Positions 50,495-62,008 of a stretch of DNA of 64,000 nucleotides are shown one piece after another. How positions within the stretch are numbered: position 1 is the first letter of the stretch; every line of letters begins with the position of its first letter. A program made the translations under genes and the position numbers. The DNA lies in contig OZ010798.1 in NCBI GenBank assembly GCA_963932465.1, forward strand, positions 21,214,918 through 21,278,917. The letters run 5' to 3'. Below the pieces are notes generated by a model that saw nothing but the letters and a program-made list of their open reading frames with translations, was not told where the DNA came from and did no database searches. The DNA comes from Maratus speciosus (taxonomy: Eukaryota > Arthropoda > Arachnida > Araneae > Salticidae).

Positions 50495-52695
50495 TAAAAA
50501 AGTCCTTCCGGCCATTGCCGGGAGGAAGAGGTAGCTTTTATATTCCTTATTTTTAAAAAGCCAAGTTATATTATTCAAACACACGAAGCTCAGTTTAGTG
50601 GAAACCGAATATAGGAGATTCAATACTAATTTTTATCAATACTAAATCATTATGAATGAGAATTTCGCGAAAATAGTCAGCTTTATCCAAGCTGCTTTTA
50701 TTTAAAATAACTTATATTTGGCTGCCGAATTCGGCGATTTCTTAAAGTGCCTTCAATTTTAAGACAATATGGTGGATGAGGCTAACAAGTGAACTTGGTC
50801 GAGACCTTAGTAATTGCTGTGCACATGCTCACTCACATCGGAATCGATTGATATATACGAGTGCTATCGCAGGCAAAAAAATCAGATTTTTCAAAATGTC
50901 ACCAACATTAGATATTGAAATTGCTATATCTGAGCCATTTTTTAAGATAAAGACAAACAAAAAATGCTCCTGAATCATTATATCAAGGTCAAATACTCAG
51001 GAAAGAAACCTTTTTCAATTTCTAATTTTTTTGCACCTCACTTTAAATATATATTTTTTTAATTTAATGGTCGCCATTTTGAAACGAGACGGCTGATGAA
51101 GCTGGCCAGCGAACTTGGTCGAGATATTGATGTATACTATACACATGCCTTCTTACATCGAAATAGGAGAATACGTGTGTTATCGCGTGACAAATACAAG
51201 ATCGTTTCAAAATGTTAACCATGCTAGAAATTCAAAGTGCTATAATTCAACCATTTTTTAACATATAAACAAAAGAACAAATTTTCAGAAACAAAAACTG
51301 CTCCGGAATCTTTGTATCACGGCCAAACACATAAAGAAATCTTTTTCATTTTCCAATTTTTTAATACCTCATTTTAAATTTTAAATTTATTATTTTTTTA
51401 AATGGCAATCCTTTTGAGACAAGATGGCGAATGAAGCTGGCCAACGAACTCGGCTAATACATTGGTGTGTACTATGTACAGACAAAGTTAGATCCAAATC
51501 GGTTCATAAAAACGCCTGTTATCGCGTGACAAAAATCAGTTCGTTTTAAAATGTCAGCCACAATAGAAATTCAAAATGCTATAACTCAGCCATTTTTTTA
51601 GATATAGACAAAACAAAAACTGTTCCGGAATCTTTGTATTAAGGTCAAACACATACAAAAAAAATCTTTTTCATTTTCCAATTTTTTGGTATCTCATTTT
51701 AAATTTTAATTTTTTTAAATTTTTTAAATGGCCGCCATTTTGAAACAAGATGGCCGATGAAGCTGGGCAACGAACTCGGTCGAGATATTTGTATGTACTA
51801 TGTACACACCAAGGTACATCCAAATCGGTTCATAAATACGCCTGTTATCACGTGACAAATATCAGGACGTTTCAAAATGTCAGCCACGCTAGAAATTCAA
51901 AATGCTATAACTCAACCATTTTTTAAGATATAGTTAAAACAAAAATTGCTCCCGAATCTTTTTATCAAGTTCAAATACATAAAAAAAAAATATTTTTTCA
52001 ATTTTCAATTTTTTGGTACCACTTTTCAAATTTAAATTTTTCTTAAAAATTTAAATGGCCGCCATTTTTTAAACAAGATGGCGGATGAAGCTGGCCAACG
52101 AACTCGGTCGAGACATTGGTATGTACTATGTATAAACGAAGTTACATCCAAATCGGTTCATAAATACGCCTTTTATCGCGTGACAAAATTCAGGACGTTT
52201 CAAAATGTCAGCCACGCTACAAATTCAAAATGCTATAACTCAGCCATTTTTTAAGATATAGACGAAACAAAAACTGCTCCGTAATCTTTGTATAAAGGTC
52301 AAATACATAAGAAAAAAATATTTTTCCATTTTCAATTTTTGGTACCACATTTCAAATTTCAAATTTTTTTTTATTTTTTAAATGGACGCCATTTTGAAGC
52401 AAAATGGCGGATGAAGCTGGCCAACGAACTCGGCCGAGACATTCGTATGTACTATGTATACCCCAAGTTACATGCAAATCGGTTAATAAATACGAGAGTT
52501 ACAGTGTGACAAAGATCAGATATATATATATATATATATATACATATATATGGATATATATATCAACTTTTGAACGGAGGGTGGTTTCGGGGTCTGGGGG
52601 GGTCATGATCGATGAAAATATACCAAAATTTTTTGAAATCGCTTTCCTCCGAACGGCTGCAATAGGTAGCTTTTTGTAATGAAAGCTACCTAAAA
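50495..52695 (+). mobile_element. Helentron-like non-autonomous element, copy 1
   Basis: Starts AAAGTCCTTCCGGCCATTGC with a CTTCC-GGC/GCC-GGAAG hairpin and a subterminal AGGTAGCTTT. It continues as six tandem units of about 326 bp (ATGGCGGATGAAGCTGGCCA, GAACTCGGTCGAGAC, CAAATCGGTTCATAAATACG), then a TA microsatellite, then a conserved tail. It ends with hairpin GGTAGCTTT/AAAGCTACC. Hairpin, tandem core, microsatellite and inverted subterminal repeats are the layout of Helentron-associated (DINE-1-type) elements. The second copy at 59090 fixes both ends. Confidence 0.72.
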
Positions 52696-52963
52696 AAGGT
52701 TCCGTTCTGATTGTCCCTTGTACGCAAGGATTACTGTATATTTCTACATTGTAAATTCAGGATTAAACCTAATAAATTTACATAAAATGTTTTAATAAAT
52801 TTTAACCATCTTTTAGAGGCAATTTCTTCAGCATCCTGTTTTGGTAAGTTAAACCAAGATTTCAGCAGCGTAATTTAACTTTGATAATCGAAGTCACTTA
52901 ATGAAATTTGTAACACTAATTATGAATTTAAATATGTTTGTAAATTTAAAAATAAAATCTCAC

Positions 52964-53058
52964 CCTTCTAAGGCAGATCTATACAAATGAGTATTACGTC
53001 TTTTGTCAAAATACTCTTTTCTTTTTACCCCCCAGTTTTCATCAGACGCCAAAATATC
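52964..53058 (-). CDS. Internal exon of the same gene (95 bp)
   Basis: A polypyrimidine tract and CAG acceptor precede GATATTTTGGCG, and a GTGAGA donor follows. The 31 codons read DILASDENWGVKRKEYFDK and on to ...YRSALE, then two bases GG. Phase 0 on entry matches the end of the 57623-56780 exon. The GG joins the first base C of the 47587 exon to make glycine. Composition (charged, K/R/D/E with W and Y) is that of a real folded or helical protein and unlike the AT-rich intron around it. The function is not recognised. Confidence 0.8.
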
Positions 53059-53116
53059 CTGAAAAAAAAAGGTCATTGGTTTTCAGTGTTTTGATTTATT
53101 ATTATCATCATCATCA

Positions 53117-53158
<42 letters not shown>

Positions 53159-56100
53159 GCCCCCCGATATGCTACTTCTGTCAGACAACAATTAAAGTGT
53201 CGTCCCTAAATAATAACGCTACGTTAGACAACCCAGCCGTAAAACGAAGCAGATGTATCATTGTAGGTTAAATACTGATAATCTCTACGGAATTTTTTTA
53301 AACTTCTAAGCATCTAAGCATCGCGCATTTTCAGTTTTTACGTCTTCGAAATAGGAAAAGAAAGTACTTTTAACTACCATTTGTTTGAAAACTGCATCTC
53401 TTATTTTTGAGATTTTTTTTTTTTTTAGTTTTGCAGTTTTGTAGTTTTGATGCCATTTCTGTAATGGGGGTAACTGAAGTACTCCATTTTTACAGAAAGT
53501 AAGGGGTAAATAGTAGATTACTACATTTCTTTTGTGGCCATTTTCTTATAACAACTGAAGAAAAAAAACTGTAATTAAATTACGTGCTATTTTGAAAAAA
53601 TATAAATGAATTATTATAAACTATTATAAACTATATTTAATTTTAACTATCCTTATTAATATTACAAACAAATGGTAGCATATGAATCATTAGATAGATG
53701 ATTTTTTTTTGTTTGTTTTTTTGTTTTTGTTTTTCTTTTCTTTTTACGAGATCGCTTTTTGATGGGTTTGTGTATTATTCCGCAATAGCGACGTTCTATG
53801 CATACTTTTCTACAGATGTTGTTTAAGACTGGATCGTCAATGGGGAATTCTTTAGCGGATGCAAATTAGTTCATTTTATACAAAATAAAAGCGTCTATTT
53901 TAAGTCTTAAAACTTTAGGTTTTGTATTATCTATATTTATATATTTTTGTTTTTCATCGGGGTCTATACTAAATTCTGAAAAAGCAGAATTCCTGTTTTC
54001 TAGTTATTATTCTAGTGTTGTGATTATTCCAGGTACCTTTATCGACCCCCTCGAATTTTCCAAATGCTCTCCATTATTTTTCGAATGCGAGATGTTTCTG
54101 TCTTTTTCATCCAAAATTAGTAACTCTCATTCGCACATATCTAAATTATTTTTTGTTCGTGAACGGGTCTATTATTCAGAAATTATGAAATCGAATATTT
54201 TCTCTAAAGCTATAGCCTATTTATTATTATTACTGCGAAAAGAAAAAAAAATAAAGATACATAAATTCTAAATAAAAAACACCTTTAAGGAATTTAAATA
54301 TGGTTTGTGTTACAAATTTAAACTTGTAAATTGTGTAAGGTGAATTTAAGGATTTCAAGAAATTGATATGTTATATCATTTTTAACTTAATACGCAAAAA
54401 AATTCTCAACAAAATCCGCTTATTGGCAGAAATTCCTGAATGGAAAATTTCAACTGTGCTATGCATTTCACTGAACTCACTTATAACATACTGTGTAAAA
54501 CACATACATATCCATAGATCATATACAGGGCTGCACAAAAAATCGTATATTTTCTCGATTAATCACGGTAAGAGCAGAAATTTAGTTTTCAACGTTATGG
54601 TTATGCGTTTTACAAATTGTTCATTTAGACAGCATCTTTTACTTTAGTATTGAGAATGTGTTGGAAAGTGTTTCATAATTTCTGCCTTACGCATGATTTT
54701 TCGTTTCTGTTTCTTTTTAAGAAAAATTAAAAATATGATTCATCAGAGAATTCCACCTTTTGAATTACTCTTATTCAAATGTCTGTAACTGGAGTTTTAA
54801 TAAATGACAATAACGATTCAATTGTATTTAGAAAACTAACAAAAAAAAAAAAAAAAAAAAAATTATATTTTAATGACTTTTAATAGTTACATTAAAGCTG
54901 TTCTAAAACCTTATTTAGTTCCTTCAGGGACATTTATGAATTTATTTTTATACTAAAGCGCATAAAATTGGCAGAGATTGTGTGATTTGTTTTTTCTATA
55001 TAAAAGAAGACTATTTTTCAAAAAATACTTTCAAAGTTCATGTTTTGAACCAAATTTCCGGACCCAAACTCCAGAAAAACGGAAAGGACAACAATAGCTG
55101 ATTACACAAGTTTTATTTATTGAATTAATTACCGAAATTGTAATTCATTTTTCGTAAAGCGAAAAAACACATTCGATTTTAAATCAAATCAAAAGTCATG
55201 CCTGCAAGTTTCGTCGCTTTCACGTTTAACCCCTTGAGGAGGGGTGGGATATATTATATCTCACCTAATTTTAATGAAGATTCGCACCAGAAACTTTTAA
55301 TCAAATTTCACTTTCTTAACATTGGTGGAGAAATGTTTAAAAATTGCTTTTCCTCCTTTTGAGGTAATTTTTTTTCGAAAATTTGTGTGAGTTCAACATT
55401 ATACAAACACAGTTGCTTGCCACATAAAGGGTTAAGAATGAGTCCATGAATGTATCAGAGAGTATCAAATTTTAATCATCGCATTCAAATGTCTGTAACT
55501 CGGTTTTAATAAAGATTAAAAAACAGTTTAAACATGCAAAGAAGTAAGACGGGTTTCACAGGTAGACGGTTACCTTAGCCCTTAAATGCCGGAAGTTGCC
55601 TTTCGGCAATATACCCAATTTAGGCTTATAAATACTATTAGAATAACATTGAAGCTATAATGCCTAATGTTGCCAATAAAATACATTCTGAAAATATTAT
55701 TAAATTGTTTCAACATTTAGATGGCTGTTTATGAATAAAGATAGATTTATTTTTTCAATTGTTGATACAAGTTCTTTTTGTTTGGTTTGGAAGCTTGCGA
55801 AATACCCTATTTTGATCTGCAGTGAGAAAGTAAAATTTATTTCCTATCATAGATCTCAAAATTCTTGTGTGTTTAATATTATAGAATTTTATCAAGGAAA
55901 AATATTTTTTCAATTAAACACCAGTATTGCCGATTAGTAACAAACAGTTTTTTAGCCGTTAACCATACTTAAAACAAAATATGATTTTTTAAAGTATTTT
56001 TCCCATGATTTATAAAAAAAAAAGAAAGCCAAAAAAAATTTTAAATGATTTTTGAAAACTCAGGCATTTAAGAGTTAAATCTGTTCTAAAACAAAAATTG

Positions 56101-56779
56101 CTTATTTCGTGGAATATTTCTGAATTCATTTTTATCTAAAATCACATGCAATTGACAGGTAACTTTTATTCATAAAGTTCTTTCTTCCACTTTTGCTATG
56201 GCAGAAAGTTTTTCCGAAAATCATGTTGAAGTTTGCGTCCCCCTCCCCCCAATAAAGGAAATAAAAATGCTTTCATAAGACAACATTCGCTTATAACACA
56301 AAGTTATGATTCATTTATCGAAAAATTATCAGACTTATTCGATTTTAAATAAAATCAATAGGGTAGCTATAACGTTATAGTGTGCAAGTTCCATGCTTGT
56401 GTGTTTAACCCTTTCGGATCTGATTTTTTTCTTAAAGTTAAAAAAAAAATTAAAAATTTTGTCAGTCAGCAGTTTTGAGTAGTAAAATACATATCAATTT
56501 ATTTTATTTTGATTAGCTGAAAATTATGTATTTTATCAAATGCGCACATATGTGTCGGTCTTGTAGCATTACCTGATCATTTCATATTTATAGTTTAAAG
56601 CATTTTAAAAGTAAGAAACACATATGTGACCGCCAGGGCCGAAAGGCTTAAAAATGCGTCTTCGAGTGTATCAGAAAATTTCGAATTTTCCAAGTGTTCG
56701 ATAATTATATACATATATATATATATAGAACAGTTTTAATAACCAAAGCATTTGCAAGAAACGAAAAAGGCTTGCTTAC
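53059..56779 (-). other. Intron between exons 57623-56780 and 53058-52964
   Basis: Holds an (ATC/ATT)n microsatellite near 53099-53158, a poly-A tract near 54839-54861, and two diverged direct repeats (about 54890-55500 and 56080-56690) that share a GTTCTAAAAC start and a run ending in TTTAACCC. These look like old relatives of the TTAA-flanked elements. Confidence 0.45.
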
Positions 56780-57623
56780 CTGTAGTGTTATTGCAGGATC
56801 ACCGTCAGTATCGCTCTCATTTTCACTACTATCATAATCAAAAGGATCAGGAACCTCGACATCTATTTTATCCAAAGAGTCTGGTTTCTGTAGCGATATT
56901 TCCTGACTCCACTCTGGCATCTGCAACGAAGTATGACTGTCGTAACACTTTACATTTTCATTTTTCAAAGACGACAGTTCGTTCTGCTGCAACTTAGTTT
57001 CATCTTCACTCTTTTTAACATAGTCATGGAAAGGCAAGTCTGAAACACGAGATTTCGAAGCAATACTATCATAAAAAACTATACGATTTCCACATCTTCC
57101 TCGCGAAGAAGGTCGTTCACATTCGTCTTTTCCTACGTCTATCAATGAAGACGCTTCATCTGTGTCCGAACCTCTTAGAACTTCTAGCTTCCCAACATCG
57201 ACGAGCAAAGGTGTGCTTGAAACATCAAGTACTAAACGACGATCTTCGGGAAACGAAATTTGGTCTAAGCATTTTCCAAGACAATCCAATGCAGCAGGAC
57301 TGTTTTCATCATCAACCAGCAACAAAAATGAATTTGAAGGATTGGCTTCACTACCAGTATCTACACTGACAAATCCCTCGGTATACTCTCGTGCGATGTT
57401 GTTTTCTTCAACACAGTTTAAATCGAAACTATCATCATTCACATTGCATACAACTCCTTCTAAGGATTCACAAGGTTCTTGCGTGGAACTAAAATCGGAA
57501 ACTTCGTACGAATTGTAAGAATATGAACTCGACAATGAGAGTACAGACGTTTCATCCGAATAACTAATACTTGAGCTTAAATCATCAGAAGTGGATTCCT
57601 CAACTAAACTGCTTTCTGAGTAG
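56780..57623 (-). CDS. Long acidic serine-rich exon of an unrecognised protein
   Basis: This is the longest convincing coding segment: 844 bases, one base completing a split codon plus 281 open codons. It is bounded by a TTGTCTTACAG acceptor and a CTACAG/GTAAGC donor, so the open frame that runs on past the donor is intron. The product is strongly acidic and serine-rich. It starts with YSESSLVEESTSDD, has S/Y-rich runs in its first 45 residues, and carries a DYDSSENESDTDGD acidic patch before the donor. I see no membrane span, zinc finger or catalytic motif. Low-complexity S/D/E tracts suggest a disordered, possibly phosphorylated region; that is inference. The exon ends in phase 0 and joins in frame to the exon at 53058. 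Confidence 0.8.
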
Positions 57624-57885
57624 CTGTAAGACAAAGTTTAAACAGTAAGATTCTTAATTAAGAAGTAAGTGCACTAATAATAATAATTCTTTAAATTCTT
57701 TATGATAATTCTTTAACTTTTTTTGGCACCGAATTATTTATTTATTTATTTTATTTTATTATTTTACTCTATTTAATTTTGAAGAGAAACTTTTGATTTG
57801 AAAAATTTTGAAATTTATACCTTTTGATTTTAAAATTAACAGAAACCAAATGAAACTAGTCGTTGGGGGCCACAGTAATACTTAC

Positions 57886-57953
57886 CCATCTCGGTTATAG
57901 ATAATATAAAATATGAAAATAAAACATGTGATATTTGCTAAGCATTGTACCAT
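57886..57953 (-). CDS. Possible first coding exon of the window-spanning minus-strand gene
   Basis: Read on the minus strand, an ATG at 57953 opens 22 codons (begins MVQCLANITCF) and ends in two extra bases before a strong GTAAGTATT donor. Those two bases plus the first base of the 57623 exon make a glycine codon, so the phase fits. The peptide is hydrophobic (residues about 9-19 rich in F, I, Y) and could act as a signal or anchor segment if real. Against it: the exon overlaps a dispersed repeat that also occurs near 1560 and 13410, it is AT-rich, and the phase fit has a one-in-three chance. The true start may lie elsewhere, beyond 61 kb or outside the window. Confidence 0.3.
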
Positions 57954-59089
57954 GTTACTTTTATTCATAATTTAATTTTTTTCGACTCCCTTAAATATAA
58001 TTAATATAACCCCTTAAGCTAATATTACTTTTTGTTGCATTAAAATATCTCAATTTGTTGATTTTCTGTAAGCAAGTAAACGCTATTGCTTTACAATGGA
58101 AATATATGGAAATTTGGCGAAATATTAGAGATATCGCCACGTTGGCGTCACTCTTGGCGACTCATGTTGGTAGCCAAATTTAGCGATATACCGCCAAGTT
58201 AGCGACAAACTTGGCGGTTTTCGGCGACAGAAAAGGGTCCCTTCTACGGTAAACCCCGTAATAGGTATGGAGAGGAATTAAATGCTTCACATTTACGATA
58301 AGCCATTATTGGCATTTAATTTTATAGTTTAGCGATAGTTTGTTGATCGGCGGGATAATCGAGTAGTACCGAATTGCGTAAAAAAAACATCCTTATGACT
58401 CGAAAAATTATAATCCTATTAACTAACAGTTTACTGAATCGGATTAAGCGTCTCATTTCCAATTAAAATATATCTTTGAATTGAAATTTGAATGAAATAC
58501 AGGGTCATGAAAAATCGAAGGGTGTAAAAAATAGAATTACAAATATCTCGGCAACTCATTATCTGATCGGGTTCATTCATGATGCAAAATTTATGTCTTT
58601 ATTATTGTCTTTTATATTCACTCCTTCAAATAAACAATTTCGAAATTTTTTGTATACCTTTTATCAACAGGAATATTTCAAGAGTCTGAAAAAAATTGTT
58701 CCGAATAATCGAGGTTATTGATATTCAATACGCTTCTTCCCATTATTACTCCTTAAGTACACACAGAATTTCAAGTCTCTATCTCAATTTTTTTGAGAAA
58801 TAGAGCGTTTACAGATACACACACACACCCAGACGGACGGCAAAATTTTTTTTCTAAAAATATGTTTTTGGAATCTCCAGTTTCTGAAACGTGTAAATCC
58901 GTCAAAAAAAATTTCTCGATTTTTAAAACGATTACAAGACTTACCCTATACCACGTAAGATGGGTAAGTTAAAAGAAAAAAAAATTAAATTTATTGAATA
59001 TTTCATTTACTGATACCTGTGTAATAGAGTTATTTTGAGTACTATTATTATGATCAATTGGTGATAAGAAGCATTCCGGATTGAGTTTG

Positions 59090-60811
59090 AAAAAGTCCTT
59101 CCGGCCAGTGCCGGGAGGAAGAGGTAGCTTTCATATTCCTTATTTTAAAAAAGCCAACTTATATTATTCAAACACACGAAGCTCAATTAAGTAGAAACCG
59201 AGGAGATTCAATACTAATTTTTATCAATACTAAATCATTATGAATGAGAATTTCGCAAAATTAGTCAGCTTTATCCAAGCTGCTTTTATTTAAAGTAACT
59301 TATATTTCGCTGCCAAATTCGGCGATTTCTTAAAGAGCCTGCCATTTTAAGACAACATGGTGGATGAGGCTAACCAGTGAACTTGGTCGAGACCTTAGTA
59401 ATTGCTGGGCACATGCTCACTCACATCGGAATCGGTTGATACATACGAGTGCTGTCGCAGGCAAAAAATCAGATTTTTCAAAATGTCACCCACGTTAGAA
59501 ATTGAAACTGCTATATCTGAGCCATTTTTTAAGATAAAGACAAACAAAAAATGTTCCTGAATCCTTATATCATGGTCAAATACTTAAGAAAGAAACCTTT
59601 TTCAGTTTCTAATTTTTTTGCATCTCACTTTAAATATATGTATTTTTAATTTAATGGCCGCCATTTTGAAACAAGATGGCTGATGAAGCTGGCCAGCGAA
59701 CTTGATCGTATTGTTTTGGTATATTGATGTATACTATCCGCATGCCTTCTTCCATCGAAATAGGCGAATACGTGTGGTATCGCGAGACAAATACAAGATC
59801 GTTTCAAAGTGTTAGCCATGATAGAAATTCAAAGTGCAATAATTCAACCACTTTTTAAGATATAAACAAAAGAACAAATTTTCAGAAACAAAAACTGCTC
59901 CAGAATCTTTGTATCAAGGCCAAACACATAAAAAAATCTTTTTCATTTTCCAAATTTTTAATACCTCATTTTAAATTTTAAATTACATTTTTTTTTAAAA
60001 ATGGCAACCCTTTTGAAACAAGATGGCGAATGAAGCTGGCCAACAAACTCGGTCGAAATATTGGTATGTACTATGTACAGACCAAGTTACATTCAAATCG
60101 GTTCATAAATACGCCTGTTATCGCGTGACAAAAATCAGGGCGTTTCAAAATGTCAGCCACGCTAGAAATTCAAAATGCTATAACTCAGCCATTTTTTAAG
60201 ATATAGACGAAACAAAAACTGCTCCCGAATCTTTTTATCAAGGTCAAACACATAAGAAAAAAAATATTTTTTCAATTTTCAATTTTTTGGTACCACATTT
60301 CAAATTTAAATTTTTCTTAAAATTTTAAATGGCCGCCATTTTTAAACAAAATGGCGGATGAAGCTGGCCAACGAACTCGGTCGAGTCATTGGTCTGTACT
60401 ATGTATAAACGAAGTTACATCCAAATCGGTTCATAAATACGCCTGTTATCGCGTGACAAAATTCAGGACGTTTCAAAATGTCAGCTTCGCTAGAAATTCA
60501 AAATGCTATAACTCAGCCATTTTTTAAGATATAGACGAAACAAAAACTGCTACGGAGTCTTTGTATAAAGGTCAAATACATAAGAAAAATATATTTTTCC
60601 ATTTTCAATTTTTTGGTGCCACATTTTAAATTAAAATTTTTTTTAAAATATTTAAATGGCCGCCATTTTGAAACAAAATGGCGGATGAAGCTGGCCAACG
60701 AACTCGGTCGAGACATTGGTATGTACTATGTACACACCTAATTACATACAAATCGGTTAGTAAATACGAGAGTTACAGTGTGACATAGGTCAGATATATA
60801 TATATGTATAT

Positions 60812-60865
<54 letters not shown>

Positions 60866-60990
60866 TTTGAACTGAGGGTGGTTTCGGGGTCTGGGGGTCA
60901 TGATCGATGAAAATATACCAAAATTTTTTGAAATCGCTTTCCTCCGAACGGCTGCAATTGGTAGCTTTTTGTAAAGAAAGCTACCTAAAA
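59090..60990 (+). mobile_element. Helentron-like non-autonomous element, copy 2
   Basis: Same ends and order as the copy at 50495: AAAGTCCTTCCGGCCAGTGC at the left, then five ~328-bp units (one fewer), a longer TA tract (about 60794-60862), the tail GGTTTCGGGGTCTGGGGG and the GGTAGCTTT/AAAGCTACC hairpin. A lone partial unit also occurs near 45350-45490. Confidence 0.72.
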
Positions 60991-61399
60991 TGCCGTATTA
61001 CTGCGAGTTTAAATAGACAAAATCTGTAGGGTATTTTTCAATTTATTATTACCTATATAACTTTAGGCCTAAAACCTAAGGTTATTTACCTCGCGTTTTA
61101 GGCCCCTTTCCGATGTTGTCTTTTAGACACAGCGGAAAATGTTTTGTTTACATTTCGTTAGCGTCTCCGTAGTGTTTTTCAAAGAGTTTTAAACGAATTT
61201 AAGCCGTGCTGTGCAATATTATCGGCGGAAAAATGCATTTTTATTTGCATATTAAAAGTTTTCCATTACATTTTTATACATTTAAAATATTTGCAAATTT
61301 CATATGTTGAAATGATTTATGATAATATTCATTCTGGCTGGATTTGATGCAAATAGGGGCGAACAAGCGAACCTTGTTGGTATCGAGTAGCTGTCCCAA

Positions 61400-61469
61400 T
61401 GTGAATTGCGTTGCGTTGCAATTCACGGGGGCTGGCGAGCGTTAGCGCGCAGGTGTCTGAGTACCCTAG
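61400..61469 (+). mobile_element. Helitron-like 3' end, diverged family member
   Basis: GGGGGCTGGCGAGCGTTAGC, then a weakened hairpin (AGGTGTCTGAGTACCCT) and CTAG/T. A separate perfect hairpin TGAATTGC/GCAATTCA lies just before it. The 5' part was not delimited; only this terminus is claimed. Confidence 0.55.
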
Positions 61470-62008
61470 TTTTAAATTACTACTCTAGTCATGCTATTTT
61501 GAAATTTAAAGAATTCATGACTTTTTTTAACCGAAAGTCTAATCGACAGTGCATGGAGCTTAAATGTTCTCATATTAATAGATGCTGAAACTAAAAAATA
61601 AAAAAAAACAATAATGGACAAGCACGCTAAAACTGTGCACACCATTATCAGTTGGTTTCTTGAAGCTGGAATTTCCAACAGAATTTATTGTAACTTTGCG
61701 TTCCTTTATCCTTTTTCATAATATCATTTTAAATAAACGATTTGTTAATCACGTATTTATCAGTGAGTAATTATTTATAAAGAAGTCAAATTATCTGGTC
61801 TTACCTCAACGTGGGTGTAAAACAGAATGTGCATGTTAATTGAGCAGAAAATAAAAAATTTTGACTCTATTTTCAAAAGAAATAACATATTTTATTTTAC
61901 AAATAATGAATTAAACTAATGAAATTTCAATTATAAGTTTAATCATTTTCATTTAGTATACAAAATGACAATTATCTTCATTACAAATTGAAAAAAATCA
62001 CTTCTTTA

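Larger units (their letters stand above)
47588..52963 (-). other. Intron between exons 53058-52964 and 47587-47395
   Basis: Contains a TTAA-element fragment (to 48118), an inverted repeat (48230-48320 against 48870-48990), a palindromic element at 49125-49680 and a full Helentron-like element (50495-52695). The rest (about 49.7-50.5 kb) is AT-rich without recognisable features. Confidence 0.5.

Noticed and set aside
57145..57518. Plus-strand frames over the long exon
   Set aside because: Shadows of the minus-strand exon, whose splice sites and phases fit.
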